Shown here one piece after another: positions 33,668-44,352 of a stretch of DNA of 64,000 nt (position 1 is its first letter; every line of letters starts with the position of its first letter). The notes under the pieces are model-generated. The model had not been told where the DNA came from, searched no databases, and saw nothing but the letters and a program-made list of their open reading frames with translations. The stretch is from Phytophthora quininea (lineage: Eukaryota; Oomycota; Peronosporomycetes; Peronosporales; Peronosporaceae): the NCBI GenBank assembly GCA_011947345.1, contig JAAVTG010000981.1, forward strand, positions 82,859 to 146,858. The letters run 5' to 3'. The translations under genes and the position numbers were made by a program.

Positions 33668-34961
33668 TCACTTGTGTTCGAGTTCGACGCGGGTCAGTCC
33701 TTCATGTAGTTTGCGGACCATGCGCACGATGTGCGGGATCGACCGATAGCCGAGACCGCAGTTGGCGTTGGTCGCCTTGGCCACGCAGCTTTCCGGGGTC
33801 ATTCTCTTCCAGAAGTTGGAGATCAACAGTCGACCGTATTCGAGCGTGGCCAACATGTAGTGCCGTTCAAACGCCTCAAACGGGTAGACGGTCTGCATGT
33901 CCGACGTGACGCGGAGCGTTTGAAACTGTTGGTTCAGGCGTTCATAGTAGAATCGCAGCAATTCCAGCTCGTTTTCGTCGTTGGCGAGAGGCGAGATACT
34001 CACAGAAGTGTTGAGTAGGTTGGCGACGTCCATCGCGCCAAGACCAACACCACTCCACTGCCAGTCGAACGCCACCACCGTGCGCGATGCAGACTCGAAA
34101 AACAGATTCGCACTCTTGAAATCGCCGTGCACCAGGGTCTGCAACGGTGTGTTTCCACTGCCTTCATCGACGGATAAGCACTTGCTGATGTAGGCTGCTT
34201 CGTCGATCATCCGCTGGCCGAGCGACTCGAGCTCCGATTGAGGCGGCAGGCCGGACGATGCATCGGTAAAGTTCTTCTCAAAGTGCTTCAGCACTTGTGG
34301 CCAAATCTCCTTTGCCTGCGCGAGTTCCTCCTCGCCTCGCTTCGGAAACGCCCACCAGCAAGCTGCTGGCCAAAGTTCCTCTTTCGCGCTCGAAAGCAGA
34401 TCCTCTTGACCCCACGCGGACGCATGCAGAGTCGCAAGGTAGCTCAACGCCTGGCGAGCGTCCGCCAGCCCTAAAGAATCTGCAGCCTCGTAACTTTCAA
34501 ACGCAGTCGTGGACGACGGTAGTGGCGAAGTAGAACCCAAACACTCGAGCAGCAGCAAAAGTTCTCGGGTGTCGAGCAACCTGCGGCATCGCCATCTGTG
34601 CAGGTGACCAGGTTTGGTGTACAACGTCCATCTGCACCGCTCTGGAAAACTGCAAGCGGCCGGATGACCCCACGCCGCGAGAATGCAGGTGTTCTGCGAA
34701 ATGCGCGTAGAATGTGGCCTCGGCTCGATACGACGCCAAGTCTCGTTTCCAGTGCGCCTCGGACCGGTTTGGCAGCTCGTTCTTGGACGATTTCTTCAAG
34801 AAGACCGTCGATATGTGCTCAACTCCGTCAGAACGAGTGAGACGCACTTCCAACTTGGCCACTGCAGAGTGTTTGCCGTGGTGAATTGAGTCGGCAATGA
34901 CTTGCACCTGGGAGACTTGCTCCCCGGGGAAAACGCAGGCTTGGAACCACTGCGACGTCAT
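33668..34961 (-). CDS. CHK/aminoglycoside-phosphotransferase-fold kinase-like protein
   Basis: Two overlapping frames make one protein of about 430 residues. N-terminal part (ATG 34959-34961): HSAVAKLEVRLTRSDG...STVFLKKSS (ATP-binding lobe with the Lys), then RDLASYRAEATFYAHF. C-terminal part: LVHGDFKSANLFF (catalytic loop, HGD-x4-N), VAFDWQWSGVGLGAMDVANLL (metal-binding Asp) and helices to the stop at 33668. This matches the EcKinase/CHK-like group of small-molecule kinases; the substrate is unknown. The frame changes near 34620, not by a simple single-base loss, so two indels or a small deletion are likely. An Inr-like TCATTCCAAATACATTC at 35018-35034 lies about 60 bp upstream. Confidence 0.7.
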
Positions 34962-35054
34962 CTCTTGTCCGTCCAGAGCTCTGGCACAGCAAGCAGACGC
35001 CGCAGATCAGCACATGAATGTATTTGGAATGACAATATCATAGTGCTATCAGAT

Positions 35055-36071
35055 CTACCTCGTGAGGTTCACCTTGGACATGACGTTGAGCACGGTCTGC
35101 AGCGCTTCAGGCTCCACACACGCTAGCAGGCCGCGCTCGTTGTCGTAGTCAGGGCCGTTGGCAATGCGGTCGTACACATATACATGTCCTTCCGTGTCCG
35201 TGATCTTGCCGCCGAGAGCTTCGATCAACGGCTCCACCGCACAGATATCCCATTTACGGGTAGCAGCCTTGAACCGGAAGAAGGCGTCGCTGTCGCCAGT
35301 GATCACTCCAAGCACCATCGTACCGGTGGCACCGCCGGTCAAAATCGTCGCCGGTGCCAACTGCCGCACGGCACTGTTGACGAGGTCGCAGTTAGTCGAC
35401 GACACCGTGCAGATCAACGGCCGCTTGGGGAACATGGGCGAAGGCTTCTCCCACTTGACGTGCGTGGTCTGTGACTCGTTTTCGTGCTCGCTGCGGAACA
35501 CACCAATGCCCGGACCGCCTAAGCAGCAAACACCATTAGAACGAATCCACCACCACCGTCACCAACTCACCCCAGAACGTGACACCGTGTTTGCCGTGGA
35601 ATGGCAAATGCACCACCCCGCAATCGGTCGCTGCTTGTACGTGATGCCGATGAGCACCGACACCTCGTCGAACTTCTTGGCGGCGAACCGCTTAGTGCCG
35701 TCGAGCGGGTCCACCCACAACACGAGGTCATCCCATTCCAGCAGTCGGTTCTGGACGTCGTCACCACCGTCGAATGGCACAGTGTCGAGCGCGCTCAGGT
35801 CGCAGTGCACCACGTCTTCGGGTGCGGGCGCCTCCAGCTCTCCTTCCTCGCCGACGATCTGCAGCAGCGGGAACGCCTCTCGCAGTGCCGTGATGATGCG
35901 TTGCTGCGAGCGACGGTCGGCCACCGTCTGCGGGTCGTAGATGCCCTCGGTCTTGTTGACCATGTCGAGCGCCGTGTGGGTCTGCACGACCTCGCGGACC
36001 ACGCGGCCGCCAAACACACTGGCGGAGAAGCAGGCCGCCAAGAGCGGTTGCAAGGCAGCTCCCGTCGTCAT
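35055..36071 (-). CDS. inositol monophosphatase-family phosphatase (bisphosphate nucleotidase-like)
   Basis: Two exons, 36071-35571 and 35518-35055, separated by a 52-nt GT-AG intron. Motifs of the lithium-sensitive Mg-dependent phosphatase superfamily: IVGEEGE (metal Glu), LWVDPLDGTKRF (D-P-L-D-G-T) and in exon 2 RKWDICAVEPLIEALGG (W-D-x-x-x-x-x-P). The long insert and KRF after the DGT motif resemble 3'(2'),5'-bisphosphate nucleotidases rather than plain inositol monophosphatase; this is inference. A one-base loss near 35596-35600 just before the exon 1 end spoils the junction, which would otherwise read VTFWGGPGIGVF. The Inr-FPR is at 36110-36125. Only 93 bp separate its stop from the kinase start. 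Confidence 0.8.
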
Positions 36072-36109
36072 AGTCCAATGGTGGGGGAGAAGTACGTCAC
36101 CTGCGGGGA

Positions 36110-36125
36110 GCAAAATGGGGAATGG
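36110..36125 (-). promoter_or_regulatory. Inr-FPR core promoter of the phosphatase gene
   Basis: On the minus strand CCATTCCCCATTTTGC is a near-perfect oomycete Inr plus FPR, about 40 bp before the ATG at 36071. Confidence 0.7.
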
Positions 36126-36378
36126 CTGGGGATTGCTCACAGAGCTAAGACAGGCCGTGCAAGGTCTATAACAAGTGGCCCACATGGCGCACGTCGAGCG
36201 CGACAAGAACTCCTGTGAGAAGAGGAGTTCGGCGACGACAGCCTCGTCGACGGGCGGGCTATGAATATGCTCAGGCTGTCCTCAGTCCTTGTGAGTGGGG
36301 CTCCATGTAAATAGTAGGCTTTGAACGGCAATGCGTTTCGAGAAAGATTCGAGTCGAATGGAGTGTTCATTGATGTCG

Positions 36379-36657
36379 TGTAGTGCGTCCACGGTAGACG
36401 AACGTTGACACAGTGTTTGGGAAGCTGGCACTTCCGAATGTTGTACTTGCCGAGTGTATTGCTTAGATGAAAGCAAAAAGGAAAGTGTCTAAACTACCCC
36501 GGCAACTCGCCACTGCGAGCAGCACACCATGGAGCCCATGGTGTGTCTTCGAGTTCAACTGCAACTGCAAGTTGGTACCAGCTGATAAGGACTGCAACCG
36601 CATTCCTTCATCGAAGTGTAACGAGGGCAAGGCTTTCAACCTGAACCACGCGCTACA
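36379..36657 (-). repeat. 3' LTR of gypsy element
   Basis: 279 bp, matching the LTR at 41617-41895 base for base as far as I can compare. Confidence 0.9.
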
Positions 36658-37047
36658 ATTCCCCCAAGCCTTGCTTTCGGCAGCTTGAATTGAGTTGGCA
36701 GCGGAATTGCTTCAAGGTCATATAGGTACACTGTACCATATTGACTGGTACACTGTACCACACCAACTACTGAGATATTGTTATTTGATGTATTGATCAA
36801 GTAAATGACTGTCATGTGGCTACTGCCATGCATGGCGCGTCAACTACTGTTGCTGATCACATTGGTTAGCACGGCTATCCAAAATGTTGCTTTATGTATC
36901 TGCAACAACCCACACTGTGGTTTATTATCGTGACACTGTCAGGATATTTCAAGTTGCTGTAGAAAATTGGTACTACCAACAAAAGGTTGCAGCAACCGCT
37001 GTACAACCTTAAGCAACCGTAGAGTTGCTACACTGTAGCACGAGAGC

Positions 37048-38264
37048 TTAATCTGAGCTCATCTTGTCGAATGCTGAAGCTAATTTGCTGTCGCTGGCTG
37101 CGGCAACGTAGGCTCGGACCAGAGCAGGGACATCCTTGCTCAGCGACTGCAGAGGCTCCCAGGAGTCCTCTATAGACTCTAATCCGCACCAGCTCACAAG
37201 CAACTCAAAGCGTTGGCTTTGTTCATTCCAGCGGTGCTTGATAAGTTGCTCGATCTTAAGCACAATACCTTGTGCAGCGATATGCTCAAAAGTTCATCCG
37301 TGACCTCCAAATCACTGTCAGCGTAGAACTTTAGACGAGAGGCGTGAACATCTTGCTCAGCACCGGTGATGAGGTGGCGAACACGGAAGGAGTGCGAGTC
37401 TGCACGGGTGATAACATAGGGACCGACCCATGTCACGAGCAACTTACTGTGTCGTCGCTCATCGACACGTGATCGGAGGACATAATCACCCACAGCAAAG
37501 TTGACGATTTGTGCACCTCTGGACTTTCGCTTGTTCAGGAGCGTTATCTTCTCACGTTTGTCGGTGACAGCACGATGCATCTCTTCAATACTCTTCCGTA
37601 GCTGTTCAAGCTGCTTCACAATTGTTTCACTCGAAATCGAGATTTCCTTTAGTTGCTCATTGGGTAGGTAGAGCAAGTAGGCTGGAGAGGGGCATGGAAG
37701 TCCCGTGAAAACCTCAACGGGTGCTTGATTGGCTAACGAAGCCACTGGGGAGTGATTCATGTTCGCTTGAACAAGAGGCACTAAGTAGATCCAGTCTTGA
37801 TGCGATAATTTGTACTCCATGATCATAGCTCGGAAAACTTGCAGAATATCGCGGTTCGCACGTTCTACCGAGCCGTTAACCCACGGGCTGTATGCCACGA
37901 CAAACTGCTGTTGACACTTCAGTCGCCGGCACAGGTCAGCAACAACTTGGTTCTTGAAGTGCGATCCGTTGTCGCTAACCCATACCGAAGGAATACCGAA
38001 ACGACTGTGCCACCCGAGCAACGCCTCAACTGTTACCTCACTTGTTGGTGTATCACAAGGCACAAGTTCGCAGTAGTGCGTGAAGTTGTCCTTTAAAACA
38101 AGCAGGTACTTGCAGTTGCCGAAGCCCTCGCCGAGGTATAGATAGTCGAAGTGTATTGCTCCGTTTCGAATGTCAGCACGATAAAGTTCACCCCAAGGTC
38201 TTGGCACTACCCTGCCTCCCTTGATATGCTGACAGAGAAGGCAGGAGCGCAGGAAACGACGCAC
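37048..38264 (-). CDS. gypsy Pol part 3: integrase with chromodomain-like tail
   Basis: Remaining zinc finger half RSCLLCQHIKGG, then the integrase core with GVSDNGSHF-type motif (WVSDNGSHFKN) and NGSVERANRD (the D and E of the D,D-35-E triad). A second frame from about 37290 to 37048 gives IEQLIKHRWNEQSQRFELLVSWCGL...DSWEPLQSL, a chromodomain of chromoviruses that target histone marks. The join is broken by one base at the A-run 37288-37291. Confidence 0.85.
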
Positions 38265-38272
38265 TAGTTGCG

Positions 38273-39844
38273 TTAGATTAGCGACCGAAAAATTCTCCGT
38301 AGCTGGTTCAGTACGACGGCCTCGCCGCGGTGACCCTGGGCGCCGCAGTGAGCAATGATCATGACACGCAGGAGTAGTGATTTAGCAGTAGAGGGTATCC
38401 AAATCATTCCTTGGACTCGATGCACTCCGTGTTCGTCGGTCTCCGACTCTGCCGGCAGCAAAGCTGCATGCGCTTTCTGCGCCGCCGCAATTTCCTTCAA
38501 AGTTGGCCACGTGAAGCCTTCATCGTCAAGAGGGCGCAGTACCGGTCGCTGCGAAGCTTTGGCTGCAGAGCGCGTCAGTCGTTTGAAATGAGCTGATGGA
38601 GATGCCGACAACGGTGGAGATCCAGCGCCACCCCAGCGGCTAATCATATCCGCCCACAAATTGTGTACACCCTCGATGTGGACGATAGTGTAGTTGTACT
38701 CCATCAATTTTATCGCCCAACGCAATAATTTACCGCGCACATGCTTTTTAATTTCACCACCAGGCGAGAAAACATGGACCAAGTTCCTATGGTCGCAAAA
38801 GACTTTGAAGCCATTCGGTCTTAGCAGTAAGTAATCCAGATCTTCGCAGGACAGCACTATTGGATACGCCTCTTTTTCAATTACGCTCCAATGAAGCTGA
38901 GCACCAGTGAAAGTGCCGCCCTTGCAAATGAGCAATTCGTGCTTCTGATCAGTGATGGCTACGCCTTGTTCCCATTCCACAACTTGTGTCAAGATGGAGG
39001 CCCATCCCGCGTCGCTGGCGTCTGCAAACAAGCAGAATGTCGCTCTATCCTGTGGGTGAACCATCACTGCTGAGCGGCGGAGGAGGGCTTTTACTTGGTC
39101 AAAACTTGCCAACTCTTCCGTCGACATGGTAATGCTGATACCCGAGGCGACTCTCTTTGTTTTGCGTTTGCCAGTCAACGCTCGGTCTAGTAGCAGTTGA
39201 AGAGGGCGGATGATGCGCGCGTAGTCGACGAGACTATCACGCATCCAGTTGCTGGCGCAAATAAATTGCTGCAGTTGACCGGCGGTGGCTGGCGGAGGCA
39301 TCGCTGAAAGAGCATCGATCCGTTTAGGGTCATGACGGACACCTGTTGCATCAATGACTTTGCCACACCACGTCACAGATTGTTGGTAGAGCGAGGACTT
39401 CTTGAGACTTAGCTTCAATCCGAACTTGTTGACCAGGTCAAACAGTCTTTCAAGTATTGCAAGGTATTCAGGAATAGTATCCGCAAACGACAGTAAATCA
39501 TCAATCCAGATGAGCAAGTGCTCGTTCAGTAATTCTGCAAAGCAATTCTCCATCGAAACTTGAAAATGCAACGCTGAGTCGCAGCTGCCTTGCATCACAC
39601 GAGTTGGTGTAAATACACCTTCATCTGTCATGTAGGAGAGTAGTTCTCTGCTGTCCGGATGCACTCCAAGCTGCCAGAAGCTGCGAATAAAGTCGAAAAG
39701 ACCGTAGTGCTTTTTACCGCGAAGTCGCTCTAGTTTAGTCTTCAAGTTCGGCATCACACCTGCAATTGGTTCTGTCATTGAGTTCAGCGGTTTGTAGTCT
39801 ACTGCTTGCCGGAACTCGTCGACCTTTGGCTTTCGCACAGGCAA
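38273..39844 (-). CDS. gypsy Pol part 2: reverse transcriptase and RNase H
   Basis: Reverse transcriptase motifs in order: VDYKPLNSMT, HYGLFDFIRSFWQLGVH, VMQGSCDSALHFQ, LLIWIDDLLSFA (catalytic D-D). RNase H of the gypsy type follows with FCLFADASDAGWASIL. The frame ends inside the integrase zinc-binding region, where an A-run at 38288-38292 seems one base short. Confidence 0.85.
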   Translation of the reverse strand: MPVRKPKVDEFRQAVDYKPLNSMTEPIAGVMPNLKTKLERLRGKKHYGLFDFIRSFWQLGVHPDSRELLSYMTDEGVFTPTRVMQGSCDSALHFQVSMENCFAELLNEHLLIWIDDLLSFADTIPEYLAILERLFDLVNKFGLKLSLKKSSLYQQSVTWCGKVIDATGVRHDPKRIDALSAMPPPATAGQLQQFICASNWMRDSLVDYARIIRPLQLLLDRALTGKRKTKRVASGISITMSTEELASFDQVKALLRRSAVMVHPQDRATFCLFADASDAGWASILTQVVEWEQGVAITDQKHELLICKGGTFTGAQLHWSVIEKEAYPIVLSCEDLDYLLLRPNGFKVFCDHRNLVHVFSPGGEIKKHVRGKLLRWAIKLMEYNYTIVHIEGVHNLWADMISRWGGAGSPPLSASPSAHFKRLTRSAAKASQRPVLRPLDDEGFTWPTLKEIAAAQKAHAALLPAESETDEHGVHRVQGMIWIPSTAKSLLLRVMIIAHCGAQGHRGEAVVLNQLRRIFRSLI

Positions 39845-40941
39845 CGCTGCACACGCCCAGCGGCTACTTGGGTTTTTATAAACCCACCCAAGTTCAACAA
39901 GAGACTGGTTGAATTCACGTAAGAACTTGGTCTGCAGCGGCGCATACTGCCGAGCTTTACATCTGAAAGGACGTGCATCCGGCTTGAGGCGTAGTTTGTA
40001 TGGGGAACCTTTGCGGGCGGATCGTCACATAGTACTACCCGCCAAATGTCATGCTTCGTAGTGATTCGGCGTAGCTCGGCCAATGCATCTATTGGAAACC
40101 CGTTTTCCAAAGCCGCAGACAACAATCTCTCGATACCATCACGAATATCATTGTCATTTGCATGGCCAGGACGGAGCTCGTCGTCGTTGTCGAATGGGTC
40201 CACATCTTCCAATTGGCTACCAGCTAATTGTTCTAGTTGACGCTCCACGTCAATCCCCAAGGACAACAACACGTCTTTTCCCACGATAAATTCATCCTCT
40301 TGTTGCTCAATGATGAGGCAGGACACGGGGTCCGCAGGCTCAACAGGACCCGCAGCAGTGTGAAGGCGGATTCTCACTTCAACTGATTCTCGAGCTTCGA
40401 CGTCGTGTCCACCAACAGCCTTGCCGACGACCGCTCTACCCAACTGGGTAGAAATCACTCCACTATCACGTTTGACAAGTTCTTCATAGTTGGTCCTACT
40501 AATCAAGCACCTGTCCGAACCTGTGTCGGCACAGTACTGTAGCTCCAGAACATCGTTTAGGAGGATTGTACTGACCCCACCTAAGCGTTCCTTAAGTCGC
40601 TTCATACGAGATTTATCTGGTCGGCGCGAATGAAACTTCTTTGGAAGCTCCTTTTTCTCGGAGGTCGAAGCTGAGGGACAAGAGGCCACATAATGTGCAC
40701 CACCACACTTGAGACAACCGTCTTTTGGCGCTGCTGGCCGAGTCTTTTCCACTGCTGGATTGGCGACAACACGATCAGAATCACCGGAGCGGGAGACATT
40801 CATGTTGTGGCCGCTGCGCTGGCCTCGAGCCCGTTGCTCCTTCGTGCGCGCCTTTCCCTGTAGCTTAGGTGCTTTGTCGGGCTTAGCGAGCTGCTCATTG
40901 TAGCGAGCGCTTGCGGCGACGGAATTCTCGGTCCTGCTCAA
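39799..40941 (-). CDS. gypsy Pol part 1: zinc knuckle and aspartic protease
   Basis: Contains a CLKCGGAHYVASC zinc knuckle (one residue shorter than the canonical spacing) and the protease active site LQYCADTGSDRCLIS (D-T-G-S). Near the G-run 40002-40005 (plus-strand numbering) the frame is lost. The true continuation (ELGWVYKNPSSRWACAALPV) runs in another frame into the reverse transcriptase. Confidence 0.8.
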   Translation of the reverse strand: MSRTENSVAASARYNEQLAKPDKAPKLQGKARTKEQRARGQRSGHNMNVSRSGDSDRVVANPAVEKTRPAAPKDGCLKCGGAHYVASCPSASTSEKKELPKKFHSRRPDKSRMKRLKERLGGVSTILLNDVLELQYCADTGSDRCLISRTNYEELVKRDSGVISTQLGRAVVGKAVGGHDVEARESVEVRIRLHTAAGPVEPADPVSCLIIEQQEDEFIVGKDVLLSLGIDVERQLEQLAGSQLEDVDPFDNDDELRPGHANDNDIRDGIERLLSAALENGFPIDALAELRRITTKHDIWRVVLCDDPPAKVPHTNYASSRMHVLSDVKLGSMRRCRPSSYVNSTSLLLNLGGFIKTQVAAGRVQRCLCESQRSTSSGKQ

Positions 40942-41584
40942 GCGCCTTTTCCAGGATCAGGTCGTGGAGCTTTTGCTCGTCGTTGCGGGCTTCAGGAGAC
41001 TGAAACCGGATTGCCGTTTTAACGTCAGCCTTCAACTCATTGGGCGACAGCGACTCAATTAGCAGTTTGCACTTTTCTTTGGGACCGTTCGCGCCTTCAA
41101 AGCACGTTACCAGTCCGTGATCATCGATCACGCGGCTGCAAGTCATGAAATACTTCAAAACTCGCTCCGCAACGTCGGTCTCCGCCATATCGAGACGGAG
41201 TTCTTTTGCGAACAGTTGGTCGACGTCCGGTAGAGTGTCGTTTTTGACACTATTGATGATGATGTCTATCTCAGTCGTAATACGTGCATCCATCACATCA
41301 TTCTTCGCGATCTTCCACCGGTAAGTGCAAAGTGCGTCCAGGAGCTTGTCGTCGAACGTGCTCTTGATACTCTCGCACAGGCGATCATACAGCTCTTGGT
41401 CACCCTTGCTCCGGGCCTTCACGCTTTCTTCATATTCCGCTCGGGCCTTCTTCCACTTGATTAACTCAGAGTGGGACGTCGACGAAATTCGCGGTGCGAC
41501 GACCGGAGCGAACAGCGGGACACTCATGGTCTTCGTTTCTTCAGCATCGCCCGAAGTTTCGCCGTTGTTGTTACGAGTCTTCAT
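40895..41584 (-). CDS. gypsy Gag
   Basis: 229 residues from ATG 41582-41584, just inside the 5' LTR. It forms the retrotransposon particle. Helical, charged sequence with LIKWKKARAEYEESVKARSKG and a C-terminal EQDREFRRRKRS typical of gypsy capsid ends. It overlaps the next frame by 47 bases in the +1 relation, so either a programmed shift or a mutation joins Gag to the protease part. Confidence 0.75.
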   Translation of the reverse strand: MKTRNNNGETSGDAEETKTMSVPLFAPVVAPRISSTSHSELIKWKKARAEYEESVKARSKGDQELYDRLCESIKSTFDDKLLDALCTYRWKIAKNDVMDARITTEIDIIINSVKNDTLPDVDQLFAKELRLDMAETDVAERVLKYFMTCSRVIDDHGLVTCFEGANGPKEKCKLLIESLSPNELKADVKTAIRFQSPEARNDEQKLHDLILEKALEQDREFRRRKRSLQ

Positions 41585-41616
41585 CGTGTGAACGCTGGGT
41601 TCACTAAAGTTAACTT

Positions 41617-41895
41617 TGTAGTGCGTCCACGGTAGACGAACGTTGACACAGTGTTTGGGAAGCTGGCACTTCCGAATGTTGTACTTGCCGAGTGTATTGC
41701 TTAGATGAAAGCAAAAAGGAAAGTGTCTAAACTACCCCGGCAACTCGCCACTGCGAGCAGCACACCATGGAGCCCATGGTGTGTCTTCGAGTTCAACTGC
41801 AACTGCAAGTTGGTACCAGCTGATAAGGACTGCAACCGCATTCCTTCATCGAAGTGTAACGAGGGCAAGGCTTTCAACCTGAACCACGCGCTACA
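41617..41895 (-). repeat. 5' LTR of gypsy element
   Basis: 279 bp, TGTA...TACA ends. The element's internal region begins AAGTTAACTTTAGTG on the minus strand; I could not match this to a tRNA primer site. Confidence 0.9.
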
Positions 41896-41989
41896 TGTCG
41901 CTATCTGCTCCACTAGTCTACATGGTCATCTTAAATACTATCTACTTGAGGTGGCCCTTAACGGGCGGCAAAATGGTCGCTGTCGTCCC

Positions 41990-42514
41990 TTACGACGACA
42001 CTACGGACGCTCTGCACGTTCCGTTGATAGCAGTCCACGCCGGACTCGACGTCTTGCGGATGGAGCCATTGCACTGTCCCGACATGGTGAGTGGTGCCAT
42101 GACTTTGGCGCTGATAGACTCGTGGCCGAGGAACTCGAGCACCTCGGGCAGGTCGCGCGCCACGGGGTGATTGAGGATGTCGAGCACGATCTGAGTGAGC
42201 ACTTCCTTGCGCTCGTCCAGCAGCGCCTGGTTGTCGGCCAGGATGAGGGTCATGAGACCGTCGGCAGGCAGTGCCGTGAGGTCGTCGCCCATGACCGGCA
42301 GCAGCGCGGCGTGGAGCTGCTTGAACTCGCTGAAGCGGCGACTGATGACGTACTCGTGCTGGAAGCCCTCCTCCACGGGTCCGCGCGGCGACGAATACAT
42401 GCTGGTGTTGCCGCGCTGCACGTGCAGCACATACATCCACGCGTTGGTGGCGGCGTCCTGCACGACTTCGGTGATCTCCACCTGCTGCTGCGGCATGAAG
42501 CTTTCGTACGGCAT
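41990..42514 (-). CDS. PX-domain protein 2
   Basis: 174 residues, intact, ATG 42512-42514. PX domain with YVISRRFSEFKQLHAALLPVM (phosphoinositide-binding R-R-F-S-E-F) and a LPADGLMTLILAD loop. It shares the MPYESF start and overall plan with PX protein 1 (32866-33536) but has diverged well beyond it, so the duplication is old. Its 3' flank was hit by the gypsy element. Confidence 0.8.
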   Translation of the reverse strand: MPYESFMPQQQVEITEVVQDAATNAWMYVLHVQRGNTSMYSSPRGPVEEGFQHEYVISRRFSEFKQLHAALLPVMGDDLTALPADGLMTLILADNQALLDERKEVLTQIVLDILNHPVARDLPEVLEFLGHESISAKVMAPLTMSGQCNGSIRKTSSPAWTAINGTCRASVVSS

Positions 42515-42573
42515 GGCTAGTAGTGGTGGCGGAGGAGGTGGTGGAGTGGGAAGCTTTGACGTTGCTGCAGATT

Positions 42574-42590
42574 GATAAAATGTGCAATGG
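42574..42590 (-). promoter_or_regulatory. Inr-FPR core promoter of PX gene 2
   Basis: On the minus strand CCATTGCACATTTTATC matches the Inr plus FPR consensus and lies 60 bp before the ATG. Confidence 0.7.
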
Positions 42591-43260
42591 ACTTGGATCG
42601 GTTCGCGATCGTCTGCAAGCCAACGGTACGACGACAACAGGAGGAGGGCTAATCTGATGGGGGCGTGCGTCTCTCACCACCTGCCTCCTGTGCTTGCAAG
42701 TCGTTCGCACGTGGTTAAACCGTGGATTCTCGCTATCTATTTTGGAACGAGTATGATGCTCTTGCACTTTGTCGTGGTTAGGCCAAGCAGGACGACGACG
42801 TGCGGCGGCATGGGAGCGTTTTTGTCGGTGCTCGCCTTCCTGGGCTTGTTGCCGACGTTGCAGAAACGGCTGCACCGGGTCGTCGTCTCGCTCGGAGCCG
42901 CTGGCGGCTGGCGGGGGCGCTCCGATGTCATACGGAGAAGAACGCCTCGCCCTAGGGCTCCGATCCCTAGATGCCACCGCCCTGTCACCGAGCCATCGCT
43001 AGCTAACGAGCAAGAACGCACGCATGCTCGGATAGATAGCGAGACCTCTCCGTCTTATGCAGAAGCTCGGCTTAGCAGCAAATAACCCCCAACGGCGACA
43101 GAGCTCTTTTCGATCGAGTCTCAACGGCATGGCTTTCGAGTAAATGCCGACCGATCTATGGATTTCGGGACACGTGATTCAAGGAAAACCGTGTCAAACC
43201 AGAGAAGTTCTCGAGTCGCGCCAGGCGACCAGGTGAAGAGCTCTTGGTCTCGCCTGTTTG
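42591..43260. other. intergenic, no convincing gene
   Basis: Open frames on both strands are GC-driven and of low complexity. Nothing recognised. Confidence 0.35.
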
Positions 43261-44309
43261 CCCGACTCCGCTAGCAAAACACCGCCTGCAGATGGCACTC
43301 CAGGTGAGTCAGTCGATCGGATGTTGGCTGTAGCTTCCGCGGCAGCCCCAAGAGCGCGCACATCCAAGAGCACGCCATCGGATGCCGCTGATACGGTGCA
43401 CCTCGAAGCTGGCGCCAGGTGTCACGGCGGTCTATGCACGATGACTCGAGAGAATCCACACCACCGAAGTTGTGAACTTAGCCATACTTTTTGCAGACTG
43501 AAAAGGTAGTCAAAGTGCCCTGCAGTTAGCTAACGCGAAACTCGCTTCGAGAAAGCTTGATGGTCACTCCGCCGATGCAGCAGGACGGCTGCAAACCTTG
43601 CTGTTCAATGCAAACTGCAGCGACCGCAACGTTTCGCTGCTGCTAGCCGTGATGGAGGTGGACGATGGTGGAGCAAGTGGACTCTCCGTCTTCGTCCGCT
43701 CGTACAATTGTCGACGAGCGACTTGGAACGGCGACAGGGTGGTCGCCATGTCGGAGGACTCGCCTGGGGTTCTGTAGAGTTTGAGCAGGCAACTTCAACA
43801 CCTAGTGCCATGCTGTCCTCGACCTGCCACGCGGCAGCTTCGCACCGTCTCCTTTGCCGTCGAGTAAAATGTTGGCAAATGTTGTGGCTTATCACTCGTC
43901 GGTGGTGGTGAGCGGAACGGTATGCCGCAGCCGGCCCAAATTTACACGAACACCACGCTCGGAACCGAACGCTGCTCTCTAAAATCCCGGCCCGCATGGT
44001 GGACACTGACGTCATTGTGAGAGCGACCTGCTGCTCCTGGAAATGGAACGCAAAATCCACCTAAAGTTTAGCAAACTCTGGCCGCCGGGCACTGCTCGCG
44101 CCGCAGCTCTGTTCGATGGGACCACCGGCGGTCAAATGTGTCGCGCGTCAAAGCTGAAGAGCGGAAGAGCTGAAGCGGAGCTTTCCTCGTCCGGATGGAT
44201 ATCGAGATACTGGTGCACGGATGACGAGTTTGCCCTATCCAACATGGCACTCGGCCCGCGATTTATTACTAACGACCTGTGCGGTCAATGGGCTCTCCAT
44301 ACCAAGTGA
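43261..44309 (+). CDS. possible unrecognised gene, exon limits unknown
   Basis: A plus-strand stretch 43531-43779 reads in one frame LANAKLASRKLDGHSADAAG, LFNANCSDRNVSLLLAVMEV and SVFVRSYNCRRATWNGD, ending at a TAG. It looks protein-like but matches no family I know. A further stretch at 44160-44309 (WTDDEFALSNMALG-like, reading CTDDEFALSNMALGPRF) may belong with it. Splice sites are not obvious. Confidence 0.25.
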
Positions 44310-44352
44310 CGTGCGCTTCGAGCGTGTCTAGCAGCAGCTTGAGGCTGGTTTG

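Larger units (their letters stand above)
36379..41895 (-). mobile_element. full-length Ty3/gypsy retrotransposon
   Basis: The 5,517-bp element is bounded by two 279-bp LTRs (36379-36657 and 41617-41895) that start TGTAGTGCG and end CGCGCTACA and show no difference on reading. TGTCG flanks both ends (36374-36378 and 41896-41900), a 5-bp target duplication. Transcription is on the minus strand. A purine-rich tract (GGGGGAAT on the minus strand) precedes the 3' LTR. Order is Gag, protease, reverse transcriptase, RNase H, integrase, chromodomain. It inserted 94 bp downstream of the PX gene 2 stop codon. Confidence 0.95.

Noticed and set aside
35601..36218. A 205-codon plus-strand frame over the phosphatase gene.
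   Set aside because: It is antisense to well-conserved catalytic motifs on the minus strand.
41705..42520. A frame running from the gypsy LTR into the PX gene 2 region on the plus strand.
   Set aside because: It is antisense to the PX domain and starts inside an LTR; an identical LTR start at 36467 gives an unrelated end.
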